Assembly: GCA_026874595.1 (NCBI GenBank)
Contig: CM049310.1
Coordinates: forward strand, 39,935,558 to 39,999,557
Direction of reading: 5' to 3'
Length of the DNA stretch: 64,000 nucleotides
Source of the DNA: Sipunculus nudus
Lineage: Eukaryota; Annelida; Sipuncula; Golfingiida; Sipunculidae
Under the pieces are notes generated by a model, which worked only from the letters and a program-made list of their open reading frames with translations, was not told the origin of the DNA and searched no databases. Position 1 is the first letter of the stretch, and every line of letters starts with the position of its first letter. Below, one piece after another: positions 11,401-19,715 of this stretch. The position numbers and the translations under genes are program-made.

Positions 11401-13235
11401 GAAAAACAAACACAGGAAAACATTCTCAAATGGACGGTTTAACTTTGCCGGAAACAAACTCATTTTTCCCGGGAGGAGATGTGTCCATATTTTATATATA
11501 TCCTTTAAAACATTTTAGTGCCACTGAAAATCTTCCGGACAGATTTACCACAACTGAACGAAAACTCACTGAATGAATATTTCTTTATGATCTCTATATG
11601 CGCTTTGTTTAACGATATATAAGATTTAATCTAATAGTAAATCATATATTAAATGCTTGACATAACGGTTTTAACTTATATTTAACAGTTGGAACGATGT
11701 GTTTCAAACAAAGCCTCTGAGGCTCACCTTATAAACTTTTCTCTTCCAGCTCACTTACAATGAGTTTATTAACTACATGGACGCCCATGGTGTGGCATTT
11801 AAAGAAGCAATAGAAGGATCGACCACACCAAGAGATCTCAATAACGTGGGGGACTTCGCTACGGCTTTGATAGACACAATGGGTATGACCATCAGCCGCC
11901 AGCAGTTAAAGGTAATGAGCGATAATCTGAGATTCTAATAAATCCAAGTATCAGTTTAATGTTATATCAAAATGCTTTCTCATAAATACATTATACATCG
12001 TTAACACAACAAACCCTGTGAGCCTAAACTGTACATTTGGCCATGCTCCCGGTTCATAAACGATTATACATTGTAAAACGGTCAGACAAGACGAAACCGA
12101 AGCTTTGAGGCTTCTTTTTATGGTCGAATTGGCAGGGTGGTCGTTAGATTGGTTTTTATTGTAGTTTACGATCAATACAAAATTCCTCACACAATTCAGA
12201 TGTAAGGTTCACATGTAAACACAATAACCATATTTTAAATTCAAGGAAAAGAGACATATACTCAGTAATATATATGTTTTTTTCTCTCTTTAGCCTACCG
12301 ACATTTCCCGGACTATTGGCGTGCACACAGACTACGTACAGACCACTGATTTTGACATGTGGAACAAAGACAGAGAGTTCATGGTCGAGGTGAGAGAAAA
12401 ACCTGTCGGTATCCCCATCTACCGCTTATACATGTATACTAAAAGTCACGTGGTTCTATTTCCATATAATAGCTTTTTATAACTGTAGAAAACGGTTCGA
12501 AATTTGGATATCTTCTCAATAAAACTAGTTTCATTTACATAACATTTATGTTTCTCTCAGGGTCTCTCTTTTACAAATGAAGTGCAACAGCTGGATAGAT
12601 GCGGGGAAGGGCGCATGTGCTGTTCCCATTTCTCTCAATTCTAGAATCAGTTACTTACCAAAATAGCCCGGTATAGCAAATATATGCTTTGCCCCATAAA
12701 ACAGTTTTTTTCTGAAAATATGTTATAATGTACAGTTGTCAAACATGTGAGTTTTTTCATAATGTCATGTGAGTTTGTGAATCTTCAGGGGTTGAAGTTA
12801 TGATGGCGGCTGTGCATTTTCACAAGATCCAGTGATATTTATTTTGGAGGTCTGTCACTAGATGGCGATGTGCACTAATATAGATATATCACGTTTTGAC
12901 TTGTACCCCGAAATCTTATTAATTATTGGATATAATATGCCAGTTCATGCATTTTTTGTTTATTAGGATAAAACTGACTGTGGAGAAAACTCGTGGTAAT
13001 GGTACAACATAGAACTATGCCAAACTGTGAGAGATAGACCAGCTGGTGTTAGATATGTGTTTTTTTTTTGTGTTAACGATTGTTCGGTGTCTGTAGGTTA
13101 ATATTTTTTGTTAATATGTTAATCCCTGAAAAAATGAATATACCAATATTGTATTTTTTAATTATTTTTCAGCAAGCCGAAGTTGCCGTATTGTCTTTCC
13201 TGAAGGAATACATGGAACACGCTGGCTCATCATGA
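4120..13235 (+). CDS. Patatin-like phospholipase with inserted EF-hand pair (3' nine exons; 5' end not seen)
   Basis: Nine exons join in frame into 331 codons plus a stop: 4120-4255, 5111-5206, 7786-7889, 9095-9186, 9953-10109, 11121-11210, 11750-11911, 12294-12389, 13173-13235. Every border is AG/GT and all phases fit. The protein shows the patatin segments VASN...TPKVPIAKAVRMSVSLPG (residues 12-46) and YYVDGGMLCNFPI (61-73), whose D64 is the expected dyad Asp. NDKTIGMLV follows, and the C-terminal SRTIGVHTDYVQTTDFDM (284-301) closes the fold. Residues about 143-255 are a two-EF-hand module. Patatins hydrolyse the acyl esters of phospholipids with a Ser-Asp dyad. The Gly-rich oxyanion motif and GxSxG serine must lie on exons before 4120 and were not found in the window. 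No signal peptide or membrane segment is seen in this part. Calcium control is inferred from the EF-hands. Confidence 0.85.
5111..5206 (+). CDS. Phospholipase exon b (DGG catalytic motif)
   Basis: Follows ccaattctag and ends before gtgagt, entering and leaving in phase 1. It completes SLPGFYQPVRF and carries VDYYVDGGMLCNFPIFAFDG. The Asp of DGG (residue 64 of the visible part) is the second member of the Ser-Asp dyad of patatins, and NFPI matches the conserved N-x-P that follows it. Confidence 0.9.
5207..7785 (+). other. Phospholipase intron (exon b to c)
   Basis: 2.6 kb bounded by gtgagt and ttccccag. It holds poly-C runs at about 5996-6024 and the 400-bp tandem repeat listed separately. 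No additional coding exon is needed for frame continuity. Confidence 0.75.
6190..7260. repeat. About 400-bp tandem repeat, 2.7 copies
   Basis: Matching landmarks recur about 395 bases apart. One is tttattgtgt, then aacttttcg/ggtaaaa, at 6622 and 7017. Another is ggccatttctc, then aaaaat, at 6499 and 6908. Another is gtaaaatggtgtttatttc at about 6773 and 7167. A degenerate first copy starts near 6200. Confidence 0.75.
7786..7889 (+). CDS. Phospholipase exon c
   Basis: Preceded by a ttttttccccag acceptor and followed by gtaagac. It encodes WYLSMKSDDAFLRKLGQ, then EEESFEGRNDKTIGMLV. The N-x-K-T-I/L-G-hydrophobic pattern is the core strand that follows the DGG block in long patatins. It ends in phase 0. 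Confidence 0.82.
8399..8446. repeat. (TA)n microsatellite
   Basis: TA run with a single break (atttata). Confidence 0.95.
8495..8682. repeat. 95-bp direct repeat, two copies
   Basis: The stretch from tgtttatcaac, acatgtttgt through ggaaaaacatgtaacc to ggtggtaggt occurs twice, about 95 bases apart, in the intron between exons c and d. Confidence 0.8.
8945..9018. mobile_element. Fragment of the GGATCCAGG-type MITE (family J)
   Basis: A poly-C run followed by attctgtatccgcccctg resembles the right ends of the copies at 14358-14504 and 50011-50206. 5' truncated. Confidence 0.45.
9095..9186 (+). CDS. Phospholipase exon d
   Basis: Between ttttgtag and gtaagt. It encodes a charged, mostly helical segment starting YATEESEILRKGLHKRYD and ending PDTPLA, in the variable region of the patatin fold just before the EF-hand module. 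It ends in phase 2; the next exon completes an Arg codon. Confidence 0.75.
9390..9760 (-). repeat. Repeat with gtcgtccgtcgtcgtc tract (minus-oriented tail)
   Basis: A block beginning with a CCGTC-type tetranucleotide tract is followed by two related sub-units, each with ttgtttcyaacaaat-like and ggtgaccttgacctt phrases about 155 bases apart. It looks like a tandem-core element in reverse orientation, in the intron between exons d and e. Confidence 0.5.
9953..10109 (+). CDS. Phospholipase exon e (first EF-hand)
   Basis: Follows tcaatgcag and precedes gtaaca. It encodes residues 143-195. The helix AAKNFWGALHDA leads into a 12-residue loop NLDRDDLISQDE (177-188), then helix FKQALEK. Loop ligand positions 1, 3, 5 and 12 are N, D, D and E, with I at position 8. 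Position 6 is D instead of the usual G, so this is a slightly non-canonical but plausible calcium loop. GC content is clearly higher than in the flanking introns. Confidence 0.85.
10110..11120 (+). other. Phospholipase intron (exon e to f)
   Basis: Bounded by gtaaca and tttacag. It includes a tgtctgtctgtccgtccgtc tract at about 10268-10290 that looks like a tail of another dispersed repeat. No coding segment recognised. Confidence 0.65.
11121..11210 (+). CDS. Phospholipase exon f (second EF-hand, first half)
   Basis: Acceptor tgtctttacag, donor gtactg, phase 0 at both ends. It encodes VSKTDLACLFGEDFDMKKTF, then SSLDTNKDGS. The second EF loop begins here (D219, N221, D223, G224) and is completed by the next exon, so an intron interrupts the calcium loop after position 7. 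Confidence 0.83.
11750..11911 (+). CDS. Phospholipase exon g (second EF-hand, end; return to patatin)
   Basis: Acceptor ctcttccag, donor gtaatg, phase 0 at both ends. It starts LTYNEFINYM, giving the bidentate E230 at loop position 12, so the loop DTNKDGSLTYNE is fully canonical. The rest (AFKEAIEGSTTPRDLNNV, then a hydrophobic helix DFATALIDTMGM) is a linker and helix leading back to the catalytic domain. Confidence 0.83.
12294..12389 (+). CDS. Phospholipase exon h (patatin C-terminal strand)
   Basis: Acceptor tttctctctttag, donor gtgaga, phase 0. It encodes PTDISRTIGVHTDYVQTTDF, then DMWNKDREFMVE. The pattern R-T-I-x-V-x-T-x-x-x-T-T-D-F is the conserved last core strand of patatins, so the catalytic fold resumes after the EF-hands. 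Confidence 0.83.
13173..13235 (+). CDS. Phospholipase last exon and stop
   Basis: Acceptor ttatttttcag, then QAEVAVLSFLKEYMEHAGSS and TGA at 13233-13235. The G/A-x-x-A-x-x-x-F-L helix is the usual end of a patatin domain. The 3'UTR follows. Confidence 0.83.
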   Translation, partial: QAEVAVLSFLKEYMEHAGSS

Positions 13236-13446
13236 CCACCACCATAAAAAACATTAAAACTAAATTAGTAACACATACAACCTGTATTAGTTTGATATAA
13301 CAACTCTAGGCCCATCTGAATTTGATCATATTTTTCTGCAGTCAGAAGGGCACGGTGATCTCTTAGGTTGAAGATAAGAAATGTGCCCGCCCTCTTAGAT
13401 GTATTCTACAAATTAATATTAATTCATGTAAATGTAATACTTTTAA

Positions 13447-13452
13447 AATAAA
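13447..13452 (+). terminator. Likely polyadenylation signal of the phospholipase gene
   Basis: AATAAA 212 bases after the TGA stop, inside ttttaaaataaaaacac. It is the first canonical hexamer after the stop codon. Confidence 0.55.
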
Positions 13453-14355
13453 AACACATGTTTGTAAAGCGTTTGGCTAAGTTTATGAAACTGGGGAAAA
13501 CATGGCCTCACTTGATCTGTTAACTTGGGTGCAGTATTTTCTTGTTTGTGAAATACTGTGCTCTCGAAATTTATTTTGAAAGACTTGCTTTTTTAATGTG
13601 GTTGTGTGGTATACAGTATATTATCCTTATAATGTTGCTTAAATGAGTTTATAACTATTTTAATTTAAAATGTTCGTATATTTGCAATTTTGAGTTTACC
13701 AAATAATAATTGCAATTAATCGGATTCCACTGTACCGGAATAGGCCTACTTTCATATTTCCTAGTTATATCTCATTTCCCTCAAGTTTAAGATTTCCAAC
13801 GCCTTTAGGAAACATTTAGTTCTTTGTTATTAGTTCAAGGATGTGTTTAACACAACTGGCGGTGCTATTTAACGTTAACGTTACGGTGTTTTTTTCAAAG
13901 TTTGTTTAATGATCGTATTTACCTGATCATCTCAAGTACATTGTCTAGTCAGACTGTGTATTCTTGAACAGTATTTTATTGGCGGGGAGAACTGGTCAAT
14001 CATAAGATAACTCATTTGTCTGGATCGTTTGTATATTAAAACTTAATGCGCGTCATGCTATTTGAGTGAGGAATGTGAGATTGCATTCATCATGGTATTA
14101 GGTTTCTTATATCTTGTTTTTCTTATATCTTGTACCAGCGATAGGGTATCATGAATTCAGGAAAACTCTTCATTTTAAAGTAATTCTCATATAAGCATGC
14201 ATTTTTCTATTGATTTGAGGATCATGGTACCAGCAATATAAGAGCATTTTTAAATATATATTTTTAAATATTTTACTATGATTTTGAATTGAATGTGTTT
14301 TAATACCTATACCTTATATGGACGTTTTATTCTTGTATAAATGTTCCAGAATAAA
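13453..14355. other. Intergenic sequence downstream of the phospholipase gene
   Basis: AT-rich, with no ORF with family resemblance and no obvious repeat. Confidence 0.6.
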
Positions 14356-14357
14356 CA

Positions 14358-14504
14358 CAGGTGCGGATCCAGGATTTTTGGAAAGGGGAGGGTCCAACAA
14401 AGGAAGATCCTCTAGCAGTAAACTCCTCTATGTCGTAAAATGGATAAAACCCCTGCGGCGGTGGCTCGTGGGGGGGGGGGGGGGGGGGTGCTGGATGCGC
14501 CACA
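14358..14504. mobile_element. MITE with GGATCCAGG ends (family J)
   Basis: Left end gtgcggatccagg, right end ctggatgcgccac (inverse, imperfect), with a G run of about 18 bases inside. Such ends are typical of short hAT-like non-autonomous elements. Short ORFs over it are not genes. Confidence 0.6.
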
Positions 14505-14596
14505 AAAAATATAACATATGTTGGAAAATTGAAATTAATCATACTTTCTAACAAAAGTTAATATAAGTTAAAACCTGATCAAAGTGGTTCTGTTCA

Positions 14597-14793
14597 AGAA
14601 GATAAAATATACAATTTTGATCGTATATCCTTTGTTACCTGTTTAGCAAAAAAAAAAGATCTGTTATTATCATGCTGTTATTTCCTTGATCAAATGACAT
14701 TTTTATCGAAACATCAAAAAAAAAAAAAAAAAAAAAGAGGGCGGGGGTGAATGCCCGCCCGCACTGATTTCTGATAAAAGTGCCTGAGAACCA
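14597..14793 (+). mobile_element. 5'-truncated copy of MITE family E
   Basis: Runs from ttcaagaagataaaat through ttacctgtttagcaaaa to tgcctgagaacc. It aligns with the copy at 50831-53766 and with the reverse complement of the copy at 2985-3264. It contains a 22-base A run. A second poly-T/poly-G tract follows at about 14800-14832. Confidence 0.72.
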
Positions 14794-14889
14794 AACCTTT
14801 CATTTTTTTTTTTTTTGGGGGGGGGGGGGGGGCTTATAAACCCTTATTTCATCACAATAGCGACATCTTTTGACAACGACTGGAACTAG

Positions 14890-15735
14890 TTAGTTATGCC
14901 GAACAACAGTGTCGTATTGGTTGCACCTTAAACGGAGAAGCCTGAAGGTTAAACAAATCGTATCTGTAAAGATGATGTTTATCCCTATGTCTTTGGCAAT
15001 TATCTGATCGAATTTAACAGAACCCATAATACTGGTGGGAGGACCTATGCACGTAGTGCGCATGTCCATGGAAAATGGTCTACTGGGCTGAATTATTTTC
15101 AAAATTGCGTCCTCAGAAACATACATATTTTCCTGATTGCAAAATTTTATTACTTGATGTTTGTATACATATTGAAATTTCTGTTTCGAAATATTTACGT
15201 ATGGCTGCAATAGTGACCACATTAGTGGCCTTAATATAGTGACCAAGTTACTGGTGCAAGCAGACTAATGGTACCGTAGAGATGATGAATGCAGGGTTAG
15301 ACAATGAATAGTTGAAAGTCACCGTTTTATTTGTTATCCACTATTCTACATAATATGTCACGGACTGAACGTGAGACCCCTTGTTCTCATGGTCCAGTAT
15401 AATTATATTGCAGGTCAATAAATTATTCATTGAACTTTCTCAAAGCTTGGTACACATAAATCTATAAGACAAGCACTTATATTGGCAAAAATATATGCAA
15501 CCTCGCATGTGGATTCCAGCTCCCATGATTGTACACAGGTATTATCTGAAAGAGGGTCATATTTTAAGCGAATAATCTCTGTAGGCTTGAAAACATTTCC
15601 AAACTCAAGAACATTTACGGAAAAAATATTGTACATAAAAATATACCATATACGTAAAAATAATCCCCCTGTGCAGGAGCGCCCTTTGGTGGAGATCTGT
15701 GCATGGGGAAGAATTCCAGTTTTCAATTGCATCAA
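14890..15735 (-). CDS. Uncertain two-exon ORF, unknown protein
   Basis: Two open stretches on the minus strand (down to 15454, then 15204-14890) could join through a weak donor gtacca at 15453 and a good acceptor tcactattgcag ending at 15205, in phase 0. The joined product has several Cys and phrases such as VQSWELESTCEVAYIFANIS and PFSMDMRTTCIGPPTSIMGS, and stops with TAA at 14892-14890. I do not recognise the family. The opposite strand is also open over 15482-15793, so this may be chance or a decayed gene. There is no clear start: the ATGs near 15735 are only the first in the open frame. Confidence 0.25.
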
Positions 15736-15799
15736 ATGGGATGCAAAACAAAGTTTAAAGTCTTCAGGTAAAATATTGCCATTTTATCGATAATATCTT

Positions 15800-16230
15800 G
15801 TAGATAATCGATAGTAATATTTCGCCCTGTTAGCAAGAGATTATTTAAACGATAATCGATCGACAGCCCTCCGAAGGTCTTAGAATCCCTTTGATTGAAA
15901 CCTGGTAAAGTAAAAATTTATGCTTAAACAATTTATTAATTTCCAATCGTTACTTTATTAAATTTACCGCTTTCTCGCAACATTGCTAACACAAATGTGA
16001 GATATATGAAACGGAAATATTGGAAGATCAGGCCCGGCTAACTAAAACCCTCCATAGGTGTATGGACCGACGACGTGTGTATTCTTAGACGGTTTATGTT
16101 ATTTCCAGCATAATAGTCCCACGAATAACTAACGGACGTAAGTGTTGGTAAAGTGTTGATGATGAGAAATATGTGTCGTCTGTTTAAAATATCGTCTTTT
16201 TAAAACATTATATAAACAAGTAGCAGCAAT
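15800..16230. other. Intergenic, CpG-containing, nothing recognised
   Basis: Unique-looking sequence with frequent CG dinucleotides and no supported gene. Confidence 0.55.
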
Positions 16231-18483
16231 GAAGCATTAAACGTTTTATTGATCTCCTTGCGTATCTATAACATGGTCATACAAACGCAAATCAAGCAAC
16301 AGGCATTGGGTCTTTTTGTAAACTACTAGCTCCTAAACATGGCCGGAAATGTTATAATCCATAAACGGTATACAAACCAATTGTGAAAGAAAAACAGAAG
16401 TCTCCTCCTCTCCTATAAACATTGAGGAATACGGTTTAATCCACAGACTGTTTTAGATGTAATGGATAAATAATATTCCTCCTACGGACTGCTACATGTA
16501 ACGGTCCTACGGCAAACGAACCCCGATAGCATGCACACACGTGGCCCGAACGCGACATGCCAGGCTGTCTCTAAAAACGCCCACAAAGACCCTTATATTT
16601 CGCTGTCAGGGCCCAATATGGGCTGAGATTTGGGCTCTCAGTTTTAAAAGTATAGGTACTTTAACAATTAATTGGCGTGGTCAAGCTGCCATATGTAACG
16701 TTTGCACTACCAGGTGTTGAAATCGCGCCAATGCATGTAAAATAGGAAAGATATGGTTTTCTAAAATCAAATAAATTTAAAATGTAGATGATATTCCATT
16801 AGTTGACACATTTTGGACCTAACGTTCGCCATTGGATCACACAGACCAATTTAAACAACCAGCATTGGACCTAAACATGTGTAAACTATCAGAAGTCAAT
16901 AAAATGAAACATTGTAAAACAATATAATCACACGGTGAGATGCAAAGAAGACTCTGAAAACATGGTGTTCTTGATGCTAATAACATGTATCCAATCTCTA
17001 ACATTGTATGTTCAGTATATTATTACTATTATAGGTTAGTATTACTAAATCACAAAGTATAACAACAACAAAACCGCACGCAAGGTACTGCATGCTAAAC
17101 TACCTGGTAGTCTAAAAGCGGATATTTTCTATATTTAGGTACAGACAATAGCCTTTAAAATAATAGACAACTAATCAGTTTCAAAGCTTTGATTTATCCA
17201 CGTGACATGCATTTCCCTCACAGGTTTTTTAATAAAACAATCTGACCTTTGACATGCACGTCATCACAACCTATATAGCCAATCAGATCAAGACAAACGA
17301 TCTTTCAAATATATATGGGTATTGCCATTGTTTGCTTTGCTATACAGCCTGTTGAATGATCCAGTTAATGAATTCTTGCATTGATTTCTGAAATTCTAAA
17401 ATCTGGCAGTAGTTACCAAAACACGCCATTAAAAATGTGTCAAATGTTGTCAGATAATCTTCAGATTATGTTAACAGACTAATTACCATAATAATCCCAC
17501 ATCATTGCAGGTCATAATGATAATGTTCTATGTTACAAAGTATGCAAATTTGTTACTTAGCAACTGTTAAAATGGAGCGGAGCCTAAGGCAGGTCACTGT
17601 CAAGCTGAAACAACATTTTATTTACACAAGTTAAAAGGTTGGCTTAATTTACATGTATTTGCATACACAGTTTATATCTGCAGTAAATTTCTATGTTTAT
17701 ATAAGTACCTGTTTGTGTTTTAGTATATATATCTAGATGTAATATATGGCCTTGATAAAAAGCACCAACTGGACTGTGTGAGACATAAAAGGGAATAAAA
17801 TCAGTAAGACATGACATTACAGGTAACATGACAAGAAACCCACGCTGAGCTTGGTGATTATGACTGACACAAATTCAAAACATTCAAATCGAAAAATTCG
17901 ACCCATATTCCAAACAACTATTCATACATGGTTATGTACACAAAATGTAAGGTTTTCTCAAATAAAATTACAAACTGTATAACATTCTTTAACCCAACGG
18001 CTAACATTTACTATGTATGAATGTTCTTTATTGCTATTATTTTTGTAAGAAACTTAAACTATAATTTACAAGCATTAACTGCTGATAAAAATGGTATTAA
18101 ATCCTGATGACCACACATGTTTATGTGCGTGTATGAAATGACAAAGTATTCATACATGATCATTCATTTCAACAAGATACACTTTGTGAAATAACTTTTA
18201 ACTGAATAAACATATAAAACTAATATCAGCTAAAATTTTAATCTTTATACTTAAAAATAAGTCATCCTTTCTAGCTCTGTCAGTAACAAGAAAGTTGCAT
18301 TTCTGTCACAGCAAAACTTATCATTTATGATAATACCTCTATTACTAATCAGCGCCTTCTGGTGTTCATTCAGAGAAACTAACACATAACAATACTCCTA
18401 CCTGAATATTCTTTACATGTTTTTCTGTAAATTTAGGTGAACTGAATGGATGGAAGGTTCAAGCTGCTACCAGCTACCACATT
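16231..18483 (-). other. Region downstream of the acyltransferase gene, CpG decline zone
   Basis: No exon recognised. It starts with a minus-strand AATAAA candidate (16245-16250). CG dinucleotides thin out between about 16.8 and 17.4 kb and are rare afterwards. It could be distal 3'UTR or intergenic. Confidence 0.45.
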
Positions 18484-19715
18484 AACAAAAAAGTGACCCA
18501 TGGGTCATGACACTCAGCTGACTGGGAAGAGATTTGCAAAAGGAAATTTTATCATCTAAATGGTAGTATATAACCATTCAACTGAAGCATCAAACAGATT
18601 AACCAACAGCCTGAGATTGTGTCTGTTTTAATATATCTCAAAAATAGAGAAAAAATGCGTAAACTTTAAAAAAAATACAGGTGGCTCCACCAGTCTGCAG
18701 AAACTAATAAAAACACTTAATGGTCAATATCCATGCAAAGAAGCATGGTGGTCTCTGGATTAGTTGTTCAGATACTTCAGCTTTTGTATCAAAATTTCCA
18801 TTTTTCTGAGGGATTCTTTTGAGTCCTATAACTTGAAGGATATGGGTAACAGAGACCATATTTCAGGTTTTTACAGACACTTTTCATGGGCCTCCTTGCA
18901 TGACAAGAATGAAGATTCTAGGTCCAGTTGTTACAATTTGTACCCTGTTGACAGAAAACCACATCTTTAAAGGTCTCAAAAATAGAGAAAATAATTTGTG
19001 AAAATTTGAAAAAAAATAGAGGTGGCACCACCAGTCTGCAGAAACTGATGTAACATCTCATGATCAATATGTATGCCAAAAATCATGACCATCAGTGATG
19101 TAGTTAATGAGATATTGAAGTTTTTTTATGAAATTTTTCACTATTCTGGGGGGTACTTTGGGGCCACATAGCTCGAAGGATATGGGTAACAGAGAAATAA
19201 TTTCTGGTTTCCATGGACACTTTTCATAAGTCTCTTAGAATCTCAAGAATGAAGATTCTAGGTCCAGTCTTTACGATTTGTGCCCTGTTAACAGATGTCC
19301 ACATTTTTATAGGTCTCAAAAATAGAGAAAAAAAATTCGTAAAAAATAAAAAAATACAGGTGGCACCACCAGTCTGCAGGAACTGATGGAACATCTCATG
19401 ATCAATATGTATGCCAAAAATCATGACCATCAGTGATGCAGTTAATGAGATATTGAAGTTTTTGTATGAAATTTTTTACTATTCTGGGGGGTACTTTGGG
19501 ACCCCATAGCTTGAAGGATATGGGTAACAGAGACCTAATTCCAGGTTTCCAAGGAGATTTTTCATGGACCTCTCTGGATGTAAAGTAAGAAGATTCCAGG
19601 TCCAGCGGTTACGATTTGTGCCTTGTTAATGGACAGACGGCCGGACGGCTGGACGGACGACGGGCAAAGAGTGATCGCTTTAGCTCAGATGACTTATAGT
19701 CAGCTGAGCTAAAAA
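18484..19715 (+). mobile_element. HINE/pearl-like element, family A copy 1
   Basis: It starts aagtgacccatgggtcatga, then cactcagctgac. It has three core repeats of about 335-340 bp, each beginning with ctcaaaaatagag and holding a ggtggcaccacc-type palindrome. A GGAC-rich tail (about 19630-19665) follows, then a terminal hairpin (agctcagatgac / gtcagctgagct) ending in aaaaa. The gctcagctgac near the head is repeated inverted at the tail. No coding capacity. Confidence 0.8.

Larger units (their letters stand above)
11211..13172 (+). other. Phospholipase introns between exons f, g, h and i
   Basis: Three introns (11211-11749, 11912-12293, 12390-13172) of mostly unique AT-rich sequence. Nothing further was recognised in them. 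Confidence 0.7.

Noticed and set aside
15482-15793. Plus-strand ORF opposite the candidate minus-strand exon
   Set aside because: No splice or family support; at most one strand can be real and the minus strand has the better acceptor.
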